Below are positions 1 through 8,743 of a stretch of DNA of 64,000 nt, in pieces. This stretch comes from Pedobacter suwonensis. Its GTDB lineage: Bacteria > Bacteroidota > Bacteroidia > Sphingobacteriales > Sphingobacteriaceae. A program made the position numbers and the translations under genes. A model generated the notes under the pieces. It saw only the letters and a list, made by a program, of their open reading frames with translations, did no database searches and had not been told where the DNA came from. The stretch spans positions 153,456-217,455 of the forward strand of contig NZ_FOJM01000012.1 in assembly GCF_900111825.1 (NCBI RefSeq), read 5' to 3'. Position 1 is the first letter of the stretch, and every line of letters begins with the position of its first letter.

Positions 1-670
1 CTTTCAAGTCATTAAAAAATGGACCCGGCTCGATGCTCTTTGTGCCTCTCTCTGTGAGTCTCTGTGGTTAAGATCAAAGCGCTATTTCAGTGGATTCGAT
101 TTTCCGCAAAGGGCGTAAAGTTTTTCCGCAAAGAAACGCAAAGCATAATTTTATTTTTACCACAGAAGGCACTGAAGTTTGCACAGAGGAACACAGAGAT
201 TTTAACCGCTAAGGGCACAAAACTTTTTCACAAAGACATTTGAGCTTCCAAGTCATTAAAAAATGGATCCAGCTCGATGCTCTTTGTGCCTTTCTCTGTG
301 AGTCTCTGTGGTTAAGATCAAAGCGCGATTTCAGTGGATTCGATTTTCCGCAAAGGGCGCAAAGTTTTTCGCAAAGAAACGCAAAGCATCATTTTATTTT
401 TACCACAGAAGGCACTGAGGTTTGCACAGAGGAACACAGAGATTTTAACCGCTAAGGGCGCAAAACTTTTTCACAAAGACATTTGAGGTTTCAAGTCATT
501 AAAAAATGGACCCAGCTCGATGCTCTTTGTGCCTTTCTCTGTGAGTCTCTGTGGTTAAGATCAAAGCACTATTTCAGTTTTTCCACAGAGGGCATTGAAG
601 TTTAAACGAATCAAGAAAAATGTGGCCAGCTTGGCGCTTTTTGCACCTTTCTCTGCGAGCTTTGCGGTCA
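1..670. repeat. Tandem ~243 bp intergenic repeat, three copies plus a degenerate fourth
   Basis: The same unit starts at 1, 245 and 488 (anchor CAAGTCATTAAAAAATGGA), so the period is 243-244 bp. Copies 1 and 2 are full length and nearly identical. Copy 3 diverges after about 100 bp, and a degenerate partial fourth lies near 608-670. Each unit holds a CTCTGTGAGTCTCTGTGGTT segment and, further on, a roughly complementary ACCACAGA...CACAGAG segment, so a transcript could fold into a long imperfect hairpin. A 71-codon open frame runs through copy 2 but is a by-product of the repeat. No gene is seen in these 679 bases. The wording resembles dispersed intergenic repeats of Bacteroidota. Confidence 0.85.
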
Positions 671-679
671 AAAAAAGAC

Positions 680-1396
680 CTACCTTAAATCAAACAAATT
701 ATCCACACCCAACAATTTTCGCGAAGTAAAGCCTTCGCCAAAAGTGGCGCCTATGCTTTTACCAAACTCCCTTGAACGACCGATTACACTTTCAAAAAAC
801 TCTGGGGAGGAGATATAGGTCTGTTGACCTTCAACATCGGGATTATAAAACTGTGTTTTAAAAGCCTTAATGGATTCGATTTTTTTATCCATATGATCAG
901 ATACATCTACAATAATATCAGGCTTTAAATACCGATCTTGAATGAACTGCAATAACAATCGGGGGCGGTGTGCTTCTTGCTTAATTCCATCTATTGAGGT
1001 TTCTACTTTTGGCAAACCTGATAAAAAAACGGAATCGTAAACCAGGTCACCGGCCCTTCCATGATCTGGGTGGCGATCCTCCAGCGCATTACTCAAAATA
1101 ATCTCTGGTTGATATTTTCTGATGGCTTTAATCACTTCCAAACGGTGATATTCATCGTTCTGAAAAAATCCATCCCTCATCCTTAAATTTTCACGAATAT
1201 GCAATCCTAAAATCTTGGCTGAATCTGCCGCTTCTTCATCTCTTGTTTCTGCTGTCCCCCTTGTACCAAGTTCACCCCTGGTTAAATCTACAATGCCCAC
1301 TTTTTTACCCAGGGCAATATGTTTTAAAATCGTACCTGAACAGCAAAGCTCCGCATCATCAGGATGCACAGCGATTACTAAAATATCTAAGTTCAT
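680..1396 (-). CDS. bshB1: Bacillithiol biosynthesis deacetylase BshB1
   Basis: Zinc-dependent LmbE/PIG-L family deacetylase of 238 aa that removes the acetyl group from GlcNAc-malate, the second step of bacillithiol synthesis. Seen directly: the metal-binding HPDD at residues 11-14 and the second histidine motif HPDH at 109-112, plus the DLTRGELGTRGT stretch typical of BshB1 rather than of general LmbE proteins. Length is normal for the family. The cytosolic enzyme would work with BshA and BshC, neither of which is in the window. It lies about 108 bp downstream of the glutathione peroxidase gene on the same strand, with a strong hairpin between, so it is probably transcribed separately. The deacetylase family is certain; the BshB1 subfamily is very likely. 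Confidence 0.9.
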   Translation of the reverse strand: MNLDILVIAVHPDDAELCCSGTILKHIALGKKVGIVDLTRGELGTRGTAETRDEEAADSAKILGLHIRENLRMRDGFFQNDEYHRLEVIKAIRKYQPEIILSNALEDRHPDHGRAGDLVYDSVFLSGLPKVETSIDGIKQEAHRPRLLLQFIQDRYLKPDIIVDVSDHMDKKIESIKAFKTQFYNPDVEGQQTYISSPEFFESVIGRSREFGKSIGATFGEGFTSRKLLGVDNLFDLR

Positions 1397-1438
1397 CTGT
1401 GTTTTCGTGTTTTTTAATTGTCAGATGGAACCTTTGAT

Positions 1439-1483
1439 CATTAAAATAATCATTATCCATCTGGCCTAATGATTATTTTAATA
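1439..1483. other. Perfect 16 bp AT-rich inverted repeat
   Basis: Arms at 1440-1455 and 1467-1482 are exact reverse complements (ATTAAAATAATCATTA), separated by an 11-base loop. It lies 22 bases past the stop of the minus-strand peroxidase gene and before bshB1. Likely a 3'-end hairpin or terminator for the peroxidase mRNA; no clean T-tract follows, so an operator is the alternative. Confidence 0.55.
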
Positions 1484-1504
1484 ATGTCGGTTTCACTAAT
1501 TCAA

Positions 1505-2017
1505 TTATCGGGCATTTTGACTCAGCAACTGCTGAATTTTCTTTTTAATTTTCGTATTCAAAGGCTTGGTGAACGGGAAGAAATAATCTTCCAGCTCGCC
1601 ATTTCTGTTCACAATATATTTATGGAAGTTCCACCGGGGTTTCGAACTTAATTTGGCATTTTGTTTTTTGTCACTCAGGAATTGATAAAGTGGGTGAGCA
1701 TTTTCCCCGCGAACGACAATCTTATCAAAAACCGGAAATTTTACACCATGATTGATCTCGCAGAAAGATGCAATATCAGTTCCGTTCAAAGGTTCCTGCT
1801 TTCCAAAATCATTAGAAGGGAAACCCAGGATTTCAAAATCGGGGTTATTAATCTCATCCTTAAGTTGCTGTAACTCCTTTAACTGGGGTGTTAAACCACA
1901 TTCTGATGCGGTATTTACAATTAAAACAACTTTGTTTTGATAAGCTGATAACGGTTGTTCTTCGCCGTTAACTTTCTTCACCTTAAAGGAATAAATATTG
2001 GGTATGCGATCCTGCAT
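1505..2017 (-). CDS. Glutathione peroxidase family protein (Cys type)
   Basis: Thiol peroxidase of 170 aa with a thioredoxin-like fold. The peroxidatic residue is Cys40 in NTASECGLTPQ rather than selenocysteine. The other expected motifs follow: FPSNDFGKQEP with the catalytic Gln, and PRWNFHKY with the Trp and Asn. Such bacterial enzymes usually use thioredoxin and reduce hydrogen or lipid peroxides, despite the name. No signal peptide is evident (starts MQDRIPNIYSFK), so it is probably cytosolic. It follows the DUF4294 gene by 6 bases and is likely co-transcribed with it. A bacillithiol enzyme lies next downstream, which fits a thiol redox theme, but that link is inference. Confidence 0.88.
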   Translation of the reverse strand: MQDRIPNIYSFKVKKVNGEEQPLSAYQNKVVLIVNTASECGLTPQLKELQQLKDEINNPDFEILGFPSNDFGKQEPLNGTDIASFCEINHGVKFPVFDKIVVRGENAHPLYQFLSDKKQNAKLSSKPRWNFHKYIVNRNGELEDYFFPFTKPLNTKIKKKIQQLLSQNAR

Positions 2018-2023
2018 TGTATG

Positions 2024-2638
2024 TTATTGATAAAATCCCGAAGTACGGATAATAGATTCTATATCCCTATCTGTATTCGGATCGTAAGTGCTTTTTAAAT
2101 TATGTCCTACCACACGGGCTACAATCTGGTACGAAAATGCTGCGAAACCGCCTTTGGTTTGTTTTACAATATCATAGGTTGTTCTGCCCACTTCACGGTC
2201 GATCAGTTTCGTTAAAATCTGGCCTTGTGTAATCGTCAACTCTTTTATCTCGCGGTTAAACATGTCTTTTATTTCTTTATCACATTGTTTAACCAATTGT
2301 TTCTGTTCTTTTTTCTCTGAAGTTTTGGCTAAATCCTGCTCCAGCTGTTCGTAACGGCGTTTGGCAAACAAGGCATAAGGCATTACTTTTAATACGTTAT
2401 ACCGTAAACGGTTATAAGCGGCCTGCTCTGCCGGCGATTTCCAGATTCTGGCCGCATAAATGTTAACCTCGTTCAGTTGCATCCATGGAATCATCACGCC
2501 GTTATCATTTGTGGAGGCTACTCTTATCGTATCGCTTTTACCTAATTTAGGGAATACAGGGACAGTTGGTTCCTGTGCATGCAGTGAAACACCATAAATC
2601 ATTACAATACAAAGAAAAAATAGCCCTTTAAATTTCAT
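2024..2638 (-). CDS. DUF4294 domain-containing secreted protein
   Basis: Protein of 204 aa with an N-terminal signal peptide (MKFKGLFFLCIVMIYGVSLHA, cut after AQA/AQE region), hence probably periplasmic. The body matches the Bacteroidota family DUF4294: residues AARIWKSPAEQAAYNRLRY, a charged helical stretch with many Lys and Glu, then LIDREVGRTTYDIVKQTKGG. The function is unknown. It is the first gene of a likely two-gene transcript with glutathione peroxidase. A -7 element TAACTTTG lies at 2661-2654, 15 bases before the ATG, which supports the start chosen. Confidence 0.8.
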   Translation of the reverse strand: MKFKGLFFLCIVMIYGVSLHAQEPTVPVFPKLGKSDTIRVASTNDNGVMIPWMQLNEVNIYAARIWKSPAEQAAYNRLRYNVLKVMPYALFAKRRYEQLEQDLAKTSEKKEQKQLVKQCDKEIKDMFNREIKELTITQGQILTKLIDREVGRTTYDIVKQTKGGFAAFSYQIVARVVGHNLKSTYDPNTDRDIESIIRTSGFYQ

Positions 2639-2653
2639 AAATTTATACTTTTA

Positions 2654-2661
2654 CAAAGTTA
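2654..2661 (-). promoter_or_regulatory. -7 promoter element for the DUF4294-gpx transcript
   Basis: On the minus strand this reads TAACTTTG, an exact match to the Bacteroidota -7 consensus TAnnTTTG. It ends 15 bases before the ATG at 2638, giving a leader of about 9 bases. No clear -33 element was found. Confidence 0.6.
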
Positions 2662-2747
2662 GGTGTTATTTCATATATTAGTTGTTTCACAGAACTAATA
2701 TAAGTTTTATTCATAAATAAGACGCAATTTTTACGCAAAAAATACAA

Positions 2748-4955
2748 ATGAAAACAGAGTTAGTGATTGATTTAGAGGCGGAAAAGCAAGAGATTCTAAA
2801 AAGATACAGGGCCTTACTTCGGGCAAGTAAATCTACCTTACAGAAAGGGGATAAAAAAGAAATCCGAAAAGCTTTTGATATGGCACTCGAAAGCCATAAA
2901 GATATGCGGCGCAAATCTGGCGAGCCCTATATTTACCATCCAATTGCCGTTGCGCAGATTGCTGCTGAAGAAATTGGACTCGGAACCACTTCCATTGTAT
3001 GCGCCTTATTGCACGATGTGGTAGAGGATACTGACATCACTTTAGAAGATATTGAACGCGAATTTGGCAAAAAAACCGCTAAAATAATCGATGGCTTAAC
3101 CAAAATATCAGGTGTTTTTGACACCAACAGCTCTTTACAGGCAGAGAATTTCCGTAAAATGTTGCTTACCCTGGCTGATGATGTAAGGGTAATCCTGATC
3201 AAACTCGCCGATCGTTTGCACAATATGCGTACAATGGATTTTATGCCCCGCCACAAGCAGCTTAAAATCGCTTCAGAAACTATTTATTTATACGCTCCCC
3301 TTGCCCACCGTTTGGGTTTATACGCTATAAAATCAGAGCTGGAAGATCTTTCGATGAAATATCTCGATCCTGACACCTATAAATTCATTGCAAAAAAATT
3401 AAATGAGAAAAAGGCAGAGCGTGCACTTTTCATCAAAAAATTCGTAGAGCCTATTGACGAGATTGTGCACGAACAAGGTTTAGTGGCTGATGTTTATGGC
3501 AGGCCTAAGTCGATCCACTCCATCTGGAATAAAATGAAAAAGAAAAATATCCCTTTTGAAGAGGTTTATGATCTTTTTGCCATCCGGATTATTTTGGATT
3601 CGGCTCCAGAAAATGAAAAGGCTGATTGCTGGAAAGCATATTCCATCGTAACCGATTTATACCGTCCAAATCCAGATCGATTACGCGATTGGGTATCATC
3701 TCCAAAAGGAAATGGATACGAAAGCTTGCACACCACGGTAATGGGACCGCGCGGGCAATGGGTGGAAGTACAGATCCGTACGCAACGCATGAATGAGATT
3801 GCAGAGAAAGGTTTTGCAGCACATTGGAAATACAAAGAGTCGAGCAATGACAACGGCCTCGATCAGTGGATCCAGAAAGTACGCGAAATGTTGAGTAATC
3901 CTGAAGCCAACGCTTTGGATTTCCTCGATGATTTTAAAATGAACCTTTTCTCAGATGAGATTTTTATTTTCACACCAAAAGGTGCTTTAATCCAGCTGCC
4001 TTTAGGTGCTACAGCATTGGATTTTGCTTTCGAGATCCATACCGATGTAGGTGCAACCTGTATTGGAGCCAAGGTTAACCACAAGCTGGTTCCTATTTCA
4101 TACAAACTTCAAAATGGCGATCAGGTAGAGATCATCACCTCGAGCAAACAAACCCCAAAAGAAGATTGGCTGAATGTGGTGGTTACGGCTAAAGCCAAAT
4201 CGAAAATTAAATCATCACTAAAAGAAGAAAAACGGAAAATTGCAGAAAATGGCAAGGAGATTTTAGAAAGGAAGCTGAAATCGCTTAAAATCACCTACAA
4301 TACCGATAACATTCAGAAACTGAGTTATTTCTTTAAACTACCATCTACCCAGGAACTCTTTGTAAATGTTGCCCTCGGTAAAATAGAACTAAAAGATATT
4401 AAAGAGTACCTACTAAGCGGAAAAGAAGTTGAACACCGTAGTCCCGAACGCCCTGAAAATCTTTCTGTTGATGGAATAAAGAGCAAAATTAAAGGAGGAG
4501 ATTCTGACATCTTACTCATTGGAGAAGATATGCAGCGTATTGATTATACGTTGGCAGCCTGCTGTAACCCCATACCTGGCGATGACGTTTTTGGATTCAT
4601 CACCGTGAGTGAAGGAATAAAAATACACCGTACCAACTGCCCGAATGCCGCGCAGCTAATGGCCAATTATGGCTACCGGGTGGTTAAAGCCAAATGGAAT
4701 AAACAACAGGAATTAACCTTCTTAACCGGCTTACGTATTGTAGGTATTGATGATGTTGGCTTAATCAACAATATTACACGCGTGATTTCTACTGATTTTA
4801 AAGTAAATATGCGCTCAATTACCGTCGATACCAATGAGGGGATTTTTGATGGTTCGATTATGATTTTTGTAAATGATACCGAACACCTGGAAAACCTGAT
4901 TAAAAATTTATTAAAAGTAAGGGGTGTTACCGGAGTAACCAGGTTTGACGCATAG
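2748..4955 (+). CDS. Bifunctional (p)ppGpp synthetase/hydrolase, Rel/SpoT family
   Basis: Alarmone enzyme of 735 aa that makes (p)ppGpp from GTP/GDP and ATP and hydrolyses it, controlling the stringent response. Domains in order: HD hydrolase (HD at 89-90 within HDVVEDT, so hydrolase looks active), synthetase near 230-350 with RLRD, GNGYESLHT and EVQIRT, TGS near 390-455 (DEIFIFTPKG), a conserved Cys-containing CC domain (AACCNPIPGDD) and a C-terminal ACT domain. The basic RLRD motif, in place of the acidic EFDD of monofunctional RelA, fits a bifunctional enzyme. Length is typical for full-length Rel. It is divergent from the DUF4294 gene. The next gene, a Fur-family regulator, has its own promoter. 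Confidence 0.93.
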   Translation: MKTELVIDLEAEKQEILKRYRALLRASKSTLQKGDKKEIRKAFDMALESHKDMRRKSGEPYIYHPIAVAQIAAEEIGLGTTSIVCALLHDVVEDTDITLEDIEREFGKKTAKIIDGLTKISGVFDTNSSLQAENFRKMLLTLADDVRVILIKLADRLHNMRTMDFMPRHKQLKIASETIYLYAPLAHRLGLYAIKSELEDLSMKYLDPDTYKFIAKKLNEKKAERALFIKKFVEPIDEIVHEQGLVADVYGRPKSIHSIWNKMKKKNIPFEEVYDLFAIRIILDSAPENEKADCWKAYSIVTDLYRPNPDRLRDWVSSPKGNGYESLHTTVMGPRGQWVEVQIRTQRMNEIAEKGFAAHWKYKESSNDNGLDQWIQKVREMLSNPEANALDFLDDFKMNLFSDEIFIFTPKGALIQLPLGATALDFAFEIHTDVGATCIGAKVNHKLVPISYKLQNGDQVEIITSSKQTPKEDWLNVVVTAKAKSKIKSSLKEEKRKIAENGKEILERKLKSLKITYNTDNIQKLSYFFKLPSTQELFVNVALGKIELKDIKEYLLSGKEVEHRSPERPENLSVDGIKSKIKGGDSDILLIGEDMQRIDYTLAACCNPIPGDDVFGFITVSEGIKIHRTNCPNAAQLMANYGYRVVKAKWNKQQELTFLTGLRIVGIDDVGLINNITRVISTDFKVNMRSITVDTNEGIFDGSIMIFVNDTEHLENLIKNLLKVRGVTGVTRFDA

Positions 4956-5070
4956 GTAGTCGGGAGTCTGTAGACCGAAGTCCGAAGTCTGGGTTTAGAG
5001 TCTAAGTTGCAGTCTATTTGCGATTTCAACTTCCGGATCCAGACCTCAGAACTCCGACTTTGACAACATT
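4956..5070. repeat. Short-unit degenerate repeat (GTCCGAA / GTCTG type)
   Basis: The gap after rel contains GTCGGGAGTCTG, GACCGAAGTCCGAAGTCT and then a loosely complementary segment ending CTCAGAACTCCGACTTTG, giving an imperfect inverted arrangement. A related stretch occurs after pyrB at 35210-35260. It has no coding potential. Confidence 0.45.
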
Positions 5071-5107
5071 TAAACAATCTAAGCCTCGAACAATCAAACT
5101 AATTAAC

Positions 5108-5115
5108 TACCTTTG
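5108..5115 (+). promoter_or_regulatory. -7 promoter element for the Fur-family gene
   Basis: TACCTTTG matches TAnnTTTG exactly and ends 17 bases before the ATG at 5133, so the leader is about 11 bases. It indicates separate transcription from rel. Confidence 0.6.
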
Positions 5116-5132
5116 AATGGAGTTTAAAAACT

Positions 5133-5630
5133 ATGTCTGAACAAAAAACAAATGAGCTCGTCCGTAAGATTTTTGAGGCTTATTTAGAGAACAAAAATCT
5201 ACGTAAAACACCAGAGCGCTTCGCTATATTGGAAGAAATATATTCAAGAAACGACCACTTTGATGTAGAAACCCTATATATCCACATGAAAAACCAAAAG
5301 TACCGCGTTAGTCGTGCTACGGTTTATAATACGTTGGAATTATTGGTTTCCTGCGACTTGGTTACCAAACACCAGTTTGGTAAAAACATGGCGCAATTCG
5401 AAAAATCATATGGTTACCGCCAGCATGATCACGTGATCTGTATCGAGTGTGGTAAAGTAGTAGAATTCTGTGATCCCCGCATCCACCAGATCCAAACGAT
5501 GGTGGGTGATCTGTTAAAATTCGATGTTAAACACCATTCGCTAAATCTTTATGGTTTCTGCTCTGATTGCAGCATGGCTAGGAAAGTAAATGAAAGTGTA
5601 GCAACAGCCGAAAAAATCGAACAAAATTAA
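5133..5630 (+). CDS. Fur-family transcriptional repressor
   Basis: Metal- or peroxide-sensing DNA-binding regulator of 165 aa. The winged-helix half contains RKTPERFAILEEIY and the recognition region YRVSRATVYNTLELL; the dimerisation half contains HDHVICIECGKVVEFCDP. Two CxxC pairs, CIEC and CSDC, form the usual structural zinc site. Members include Fur, Zur and PerR and cannot be told apart safely here. It sits between rel and purA, 38 bases before purA, and could be co-transcribed with it. Its targets cannot be read from the neighbourhood. Confidence 0.9.
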   Translation: MSEQKTNELVRKIFEAYLENKNLRKTPERFAILEEIYSRNDHFDVETLYIHMKNQKYRVSRATVYNTLELLVSCDLVTKHQFGKNMAQFEKSYGYRQHDHVICIECGKVVEFCDPRIHQIQTMVGDLLKFDVKHHSLNLYGFCSDCSMARKVNESVATAEKIEQN

Positions 5631-5668
5631 ATCAAAATACAAATAAAACCAGCTTAATTTATTAAATA

Positions 5669-6949
5669 ATGACGCAAGTAGATGTACTTCTCGGCCTGCA
5701 ATGGGGTGATGAAGGAAAGGGAAAAATCGTTGATGTACTCAGTCCAAAATATGATCTTATCGCCCGTTTTCAGGGTGGCCCAAATGCCGGACATACTTTA
5801 GAGTTTGATGGCAAGAAATTCGTTCTGAATACCATTCCCTCAGGAATTTTTAACGAAAAAACCATGAATCTTATTGGAAATGGTGTAGTAATCGACCCTA
5901 TTATCCTAAAAAGAGAGTTAGATAATTTAAAAAAAGCTGGTCATGACCCAATTGCCGATGGCAAATTAGTGATTGCCCGCAAGGCACACTTAATTTTACC
6001 TACCCACCAATTATTGGATGCAGCTAACGAAGCACGCATGGGTAAAAATAAAATTGGATCAACCTTAAAAGGTATTGGCCCAACTTATATGGATAAAACC
6101 GGCCGTAATGGTTTACGTGTTGGCGATACTACACTACCTGATTTCAAAGAGCGTTATGCTAAACTGGTAGAAAAACATACCGAAATCCTTTCTCATTACG
6201 AAGGTTTTGAATATGAATTAGCGGAGAAAGAAGCATCGTTTTTTGAGGCCATCGAATTCCTAAAAACCATTCCTCATGTAGATAGCGAACATTATGTGAA
6301 TGGTTTCTTAAAAGAAGGAAAAGCGGTTTTAGCAGAAGGTGCACAAGGAACGTTGTTAGACGTTGATTTCGGTTCATATCCTTTCGTAACATCAAGCAAC
6401 ACTACAACAGCAGGCGCTTGTACCGGTTTAGGTATTGCCCCTAATAAAGTAGGTGCTGTTTATGGTATCTTCAAAGCATATTGTACACGTGTTGGTGGCG
6501 GCCCTTTCCCTACCGAATTAGATAATGAGGTTGGTGAAAACCTGCGCGCATTAGGTCATGAGTTTGGTGCAACTACCGGTCGTGCCCGCCGTTGCGGCTG
6601 GATTGATCTTCCTGCTTTAAAGTATGCCATCATGTTAAACGGTGTAACCGAATTAATTATGATGAAAGCTGATGTTTTAGACACTTTCGATACCATTTAT
6701 GCCTGTACTCACTATGAATATAATGGCGAAACCATCGATTACATGCCTTATGATATCATTTCTATTGAACCAAAACCAGTATTGAAAGCCATTGATGGTT
6801 GGGCTACCGATGTAACCAAAATCACCTCTGTAGATGAAATTCCGGCTAAACTGACTGAATATATTGCATTCTTAGAAAAAGAATTGGAGGTGCCTATTAA
6901 ATTCCTTTCCGTTGGTCCGGATAGGGCACAAACTTTAGAATTACGCTAA
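5669..6949 (+). CDS. purA: Adenylosuccinate synthase
   Basis: Cytosolic enzyme of 426 aa that joins IMP and aspartate with GTP to make adenylosuccinate, the first committed step from IMP to AMP. The N-terminal GTP-binding loop QWGDEGKGK, with the catalytic Asp, is intact. Further family signatures are QGGPNAGHT, KGIGPTYMDK, EGAQGTLLDVDFG and TTTGRARRCGW. Length is normal. It follows the Fur-family gene after a 38-base gap. A hairpin with a T-run at 7050-7074, about 100 bases past the stop, probably ends the transcript. Confidence 0.97.
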   Translation: MTQVDVLLGLQWGDEGKGKIVDVLSPKYDLIARFQGGPNAGHTLEFDGKKFVLNTIPSGIFNEKTMNLIGNGVVIDPIILKRELDNLKKAGHDPIADGKLVIARKAHLILPTHQLLDAANEARMGKNKIGSTLKGIGPTYMDKTGRNGLRVGDTTLPDFKERYAKLVEKHTEILSHYEGFEYELAEKEASFFEAIEFLKTIPHVDSEHYVNGFLKEGKAVLAEGAQGTLLDVDFGSYPFVTSSNTTTAGACTGLGIAPNKVGAVYGIFKAYCTRVGGGPFPTELDNEVGENLRALGHEFGATTGRARRCGWIDLPALKYAIMLNGVTELIMMKADVLDTFDTIYACTHYEYNGETIDYMPYDIISIEPKPVLKAIDGWATDVTKITSVDEIPAKLTEYIAFLEKELEVPIKFLSVGPDRAQTLELR

Positions 6950-6957
6950 AATATAAG

Positions 6958-7040
6958 ATTCGTCATGCTGAATTATTTCAGCATCCATTTAATCTATTAA
7001 CACTAATAGCCCCTGAAATAAATCCAGGGTGACGATCAAT
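6958..7040. repeat. Dispersed imperfect palindrome (GTCATGCTGAA / CCTGAAATAAATCCAGG type)
   Basis: The segment reads CGTCATGCTGAATTATTTCAG, then after a spacer CCCTGAAATAAATCCAGGGTGACG; the outer ends (CGTCA...TGACG) are complementary. A related half occurs near 25210-25235 (CCTGAAATAAATTCAGGATGACG). It is non-coding and may form a hairpin in the purA 3' region. Confidence 0.5.
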
Positions 7041-7049
7041 TAAAGAAAG

Positions 7050-7074
7050 GCAATCCATAGCGGATTGCTTTTTT
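7050..7074 (+). terminator. Rho-independent terminator downstream of purA
   Basis: Stem GCAATCC (7050-7056) and GGATTGC (7062-7068) with a 5-base loop, followed by six T. Confidence 0.75.
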
Positions 7075-7104
7075 GTTTCTTAGTTATTCATTATAAAAAA
7101 TCTT

Positions 7105-7230
7105 CATCTAGACCGTAGCAAAGCACAGTGCCTGCCTGTAAAGGCGGGGAGAGATCTATCTAAACAGATTTACCTTCGCTGAGCACTTCGTGGTTCCCGA
7201 CTGCGTTGCCCTCCCCTCGAAATGGCGATA
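7105..7230. repeat. Dispersed palindromic element (GACCGTAGC ... CTCGAAATGGCG)
   Basis: A divergent member of the family also found at 24806, 27474 and 58928: a start resembling CTCGACTGTAGC, a middle AGAGATCTATCTAAACAGATT, and an end CTCGAAATGGCG. It is non-coding. With the previous element and terminator it accounts for most of the 361-base gap between purA and pabB. Confidence 0.5.
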
Positions 7231-7295
7231 TTCCTAATTAAGAAACCGTAATCAAAAGATAAAAATTAATTTCTTACAATTATCGCTGTGATTTT

Positions 7296-7303
7296 TACCT
7301 TTG
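7296..7303 (+). promoter_or_regulatory. -7 promoter element directly upstream of pabB
   Basis: TACCTTTG, an exact -7 consensus, ends only 7 bases before the TTG start at 7311. Transcription would begin almost at the start codon, so the mRNA is probably leaderless or has a leader of a few bases. Confidence 0.55.
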
Positions 7304-7310
7304 CGGCAGC

Positions 7311-8570
7311 TTGAAAACCATTCAAAACATATCTGATTTTAAACGAAAAGCGCTACACTGGGCCAACCAGTTTGAAGTTTGTTGCTTTTTAGATTCAAAC
7401 GATTATAAAGATGCTTATTCTGTTTACGATTTCATGATCGCTGCAAATGTACATGAAGAACTAAACTGCTCGACATGCAATGGTTTTGATCAGTTAAAAA
7501 CTTTTTATGCTAAGCACAAACAATGGGTTTTCAGCTATTTCAGCTACGATTTAAAAAACGAAATAGAAGATCTTCAATCTAATAATCCCGACGGTTTAAA
7601 CTTCCCGGATTTATATTTTTTTGTTCCAAAATACCTAATCGCTTTTAAGGATGGTAAAGCTGAAGTTCTTATTGGTAATGAGTCTGTTTTAGATGATATC
7701 GAATCTTTATCCTTTGAAAATAAAAAACAACTTAGAGCGATACAGATCTCACATAGATTATCTAAAGATCAATATATAGCTAAAGTTGAGGCTTTAAGGA
7801 ACCACATCCATAGAGGGGATATTTATGAAGTCAATTTCTGCCAGGAATTTTTTGCAGAAAATGCCGAAATAGGCCCCGTTCATACTTTTGAGGCATTAAA
7901 CCAGATTTCGCCCACACCATTTGCAGGCTATTTCAAGATTTACGACCAATATATTTTATCTGCCACACCAGAAAGATTTTTGTGCAAACGCGGATCGAGA
8001 CTCATTTCACAACCCATCAAGGGCACAGCAAAAAGAAGTTCGGATCCGGAAAAAGATAAAGCTGTAAAATTGCAGCTCCGAAACAGCATTAAAGAACAGG
8101 CAGAAAATGTAATGATTGTAGATCTGGTACGCCATGACCTCACTAAATCTGCAGTGAAGGGATCTGTTAACGTTGATGAATTATTTGGCATCTACAGTTT
8201 CACACAGGTTCATCAAATGATTTCGACCGTGAGCTGCGAATTAAATCCTGATATCCACTTTATCGATGCCATTAAAAACACTTTTCCAATGGGTTCTATG
8301 ACAGGTGCCCCAAAAGTTAAAGCCATGGAATTGATTGAAGAATATGAATTAAGCAAAAGAGGTGTTTATTCTGGCTCATTTGGATATATAACACCTGATG
8401 GCGATTTCGATTTTAATGTGGTGATCAGAAGCATCTTATACAATAGTGATAATCAATACTTATCATTTCAGGTGGGAGGAGCGATCACTTATGAATCAGA
8501 TGCCGAAAAAGAGTATGAAGAGTGTTTACTCAAAGCCAGTGCAATTTTGCAGGTATTAGGAGGCCATTAA
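7311..8570 (+). CDS. pabB: Aminodeoxychorismate synthase component I
   Basis: Chorismate-binding enzyme of 419 aa that converts chorismate and ammonia to 4-amino-4-deoxychorismate for folate synthesis. The PIKGT motif, with the catalytic Lys typical of PabB, is present where anthranilate synthase TrpE usually has PIAGT. Other family signatures are DLVRHDLTKSA, FPMGSMTGAPKVKAMELI and SGSFGYITPDGDFDFNVVIR. The N-terminal lobe is shorter than in E. coli PabB. The start is a TTG at 7311; the next ATG is 40 codons in and would remove conserved-looking sequence (FEVCCFLDSN). No glutaminase (PabA) or lyase (PabC) gene is adjacent. It is convergent with the M48 protease gene. Confidence 0.85.
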   Translation: MKTIQNISDFKRKALHWANQFEVCCFLDSNDYKDAYSVYDFMIAANVHEELNCSTCNGFDQLKTFYAKHKQWVFSYFSYDLKNEIEDLQSNNPDGLNFPDLYFFVPKYLIAFKDGKAEVLIGNESVLDDIESLSFENKKQLRAIQISHRLSKDQYIAKVEALRNHIHRGDIYEVNFCQEFFAENAEIGPVHTFEALNQISPTPFAGYFKIYDQYILSATPERFLCKRGSRLISQPIKGTAKRSSDPEKDKAVKLQLRNSIKEQAENVMIVDLVRHDLTKSAVKGSVNVDELFGIYSFTQVHQMISTVSCELNPDIHFIDAIKNTFPMGSMTGAPKVKAMELIEEYELSKRGVYSGSFGYITPDGDFDFNVVIRSILYNSDNQYLSFQVGGAITYESDAEKEYEECLLKASAILQVLGGH

Positions 8571-8660
8571 CCTCCCCTAGTTTTAGCGCTCCGCTAAGAC
8601 TTAATGAATATCCTTAAAAAGAGTCTGTCATCCGGGACGCAATTGATATTTTTTTGAAAC

Positions 8661-8690
8661 AAAAAAGGCCTTAGCGAGACGCTAAGACCG
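8661..8690 (-). terminator. Terminator downstream of the M48 protease gene
   Basis: On the minus strand GGTCTTAGCG and CGCTAAGGCC form a 10-pair stem with one G-U pair and a 3-base loop, then six T (8666-8661). It lies in the gap shared with convergent pabB. A weaker hairpin (TTAGCG CTC CGCTAA) lies near 8584. Confidence 0.65.
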
Positions 8691-8743
8691 GATATTTTGC
8701 TTTAGACTAAACCTTCCACTTTTCAACCTTCATGCCCTCTACC

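Noticed and set aside
240..455. 71-codon open frame inside the tandem repeat
   Set aside because: It follows the repeat unit exactly, has low-information composition and no start context or homology that I recognise. The same text occurs in the neighbouring copies.
1..600. Possible CRISPR array
   Set aside because: Repeat units are about 243 bases long without short direct repeats and unique spacers, and no cas genes are present.
4673..5077. 134-codon minus-strand frame over the end of rel
   Set aside because: It is antisense to a well-supported gene and runs into a short-unit repeat; no family features.
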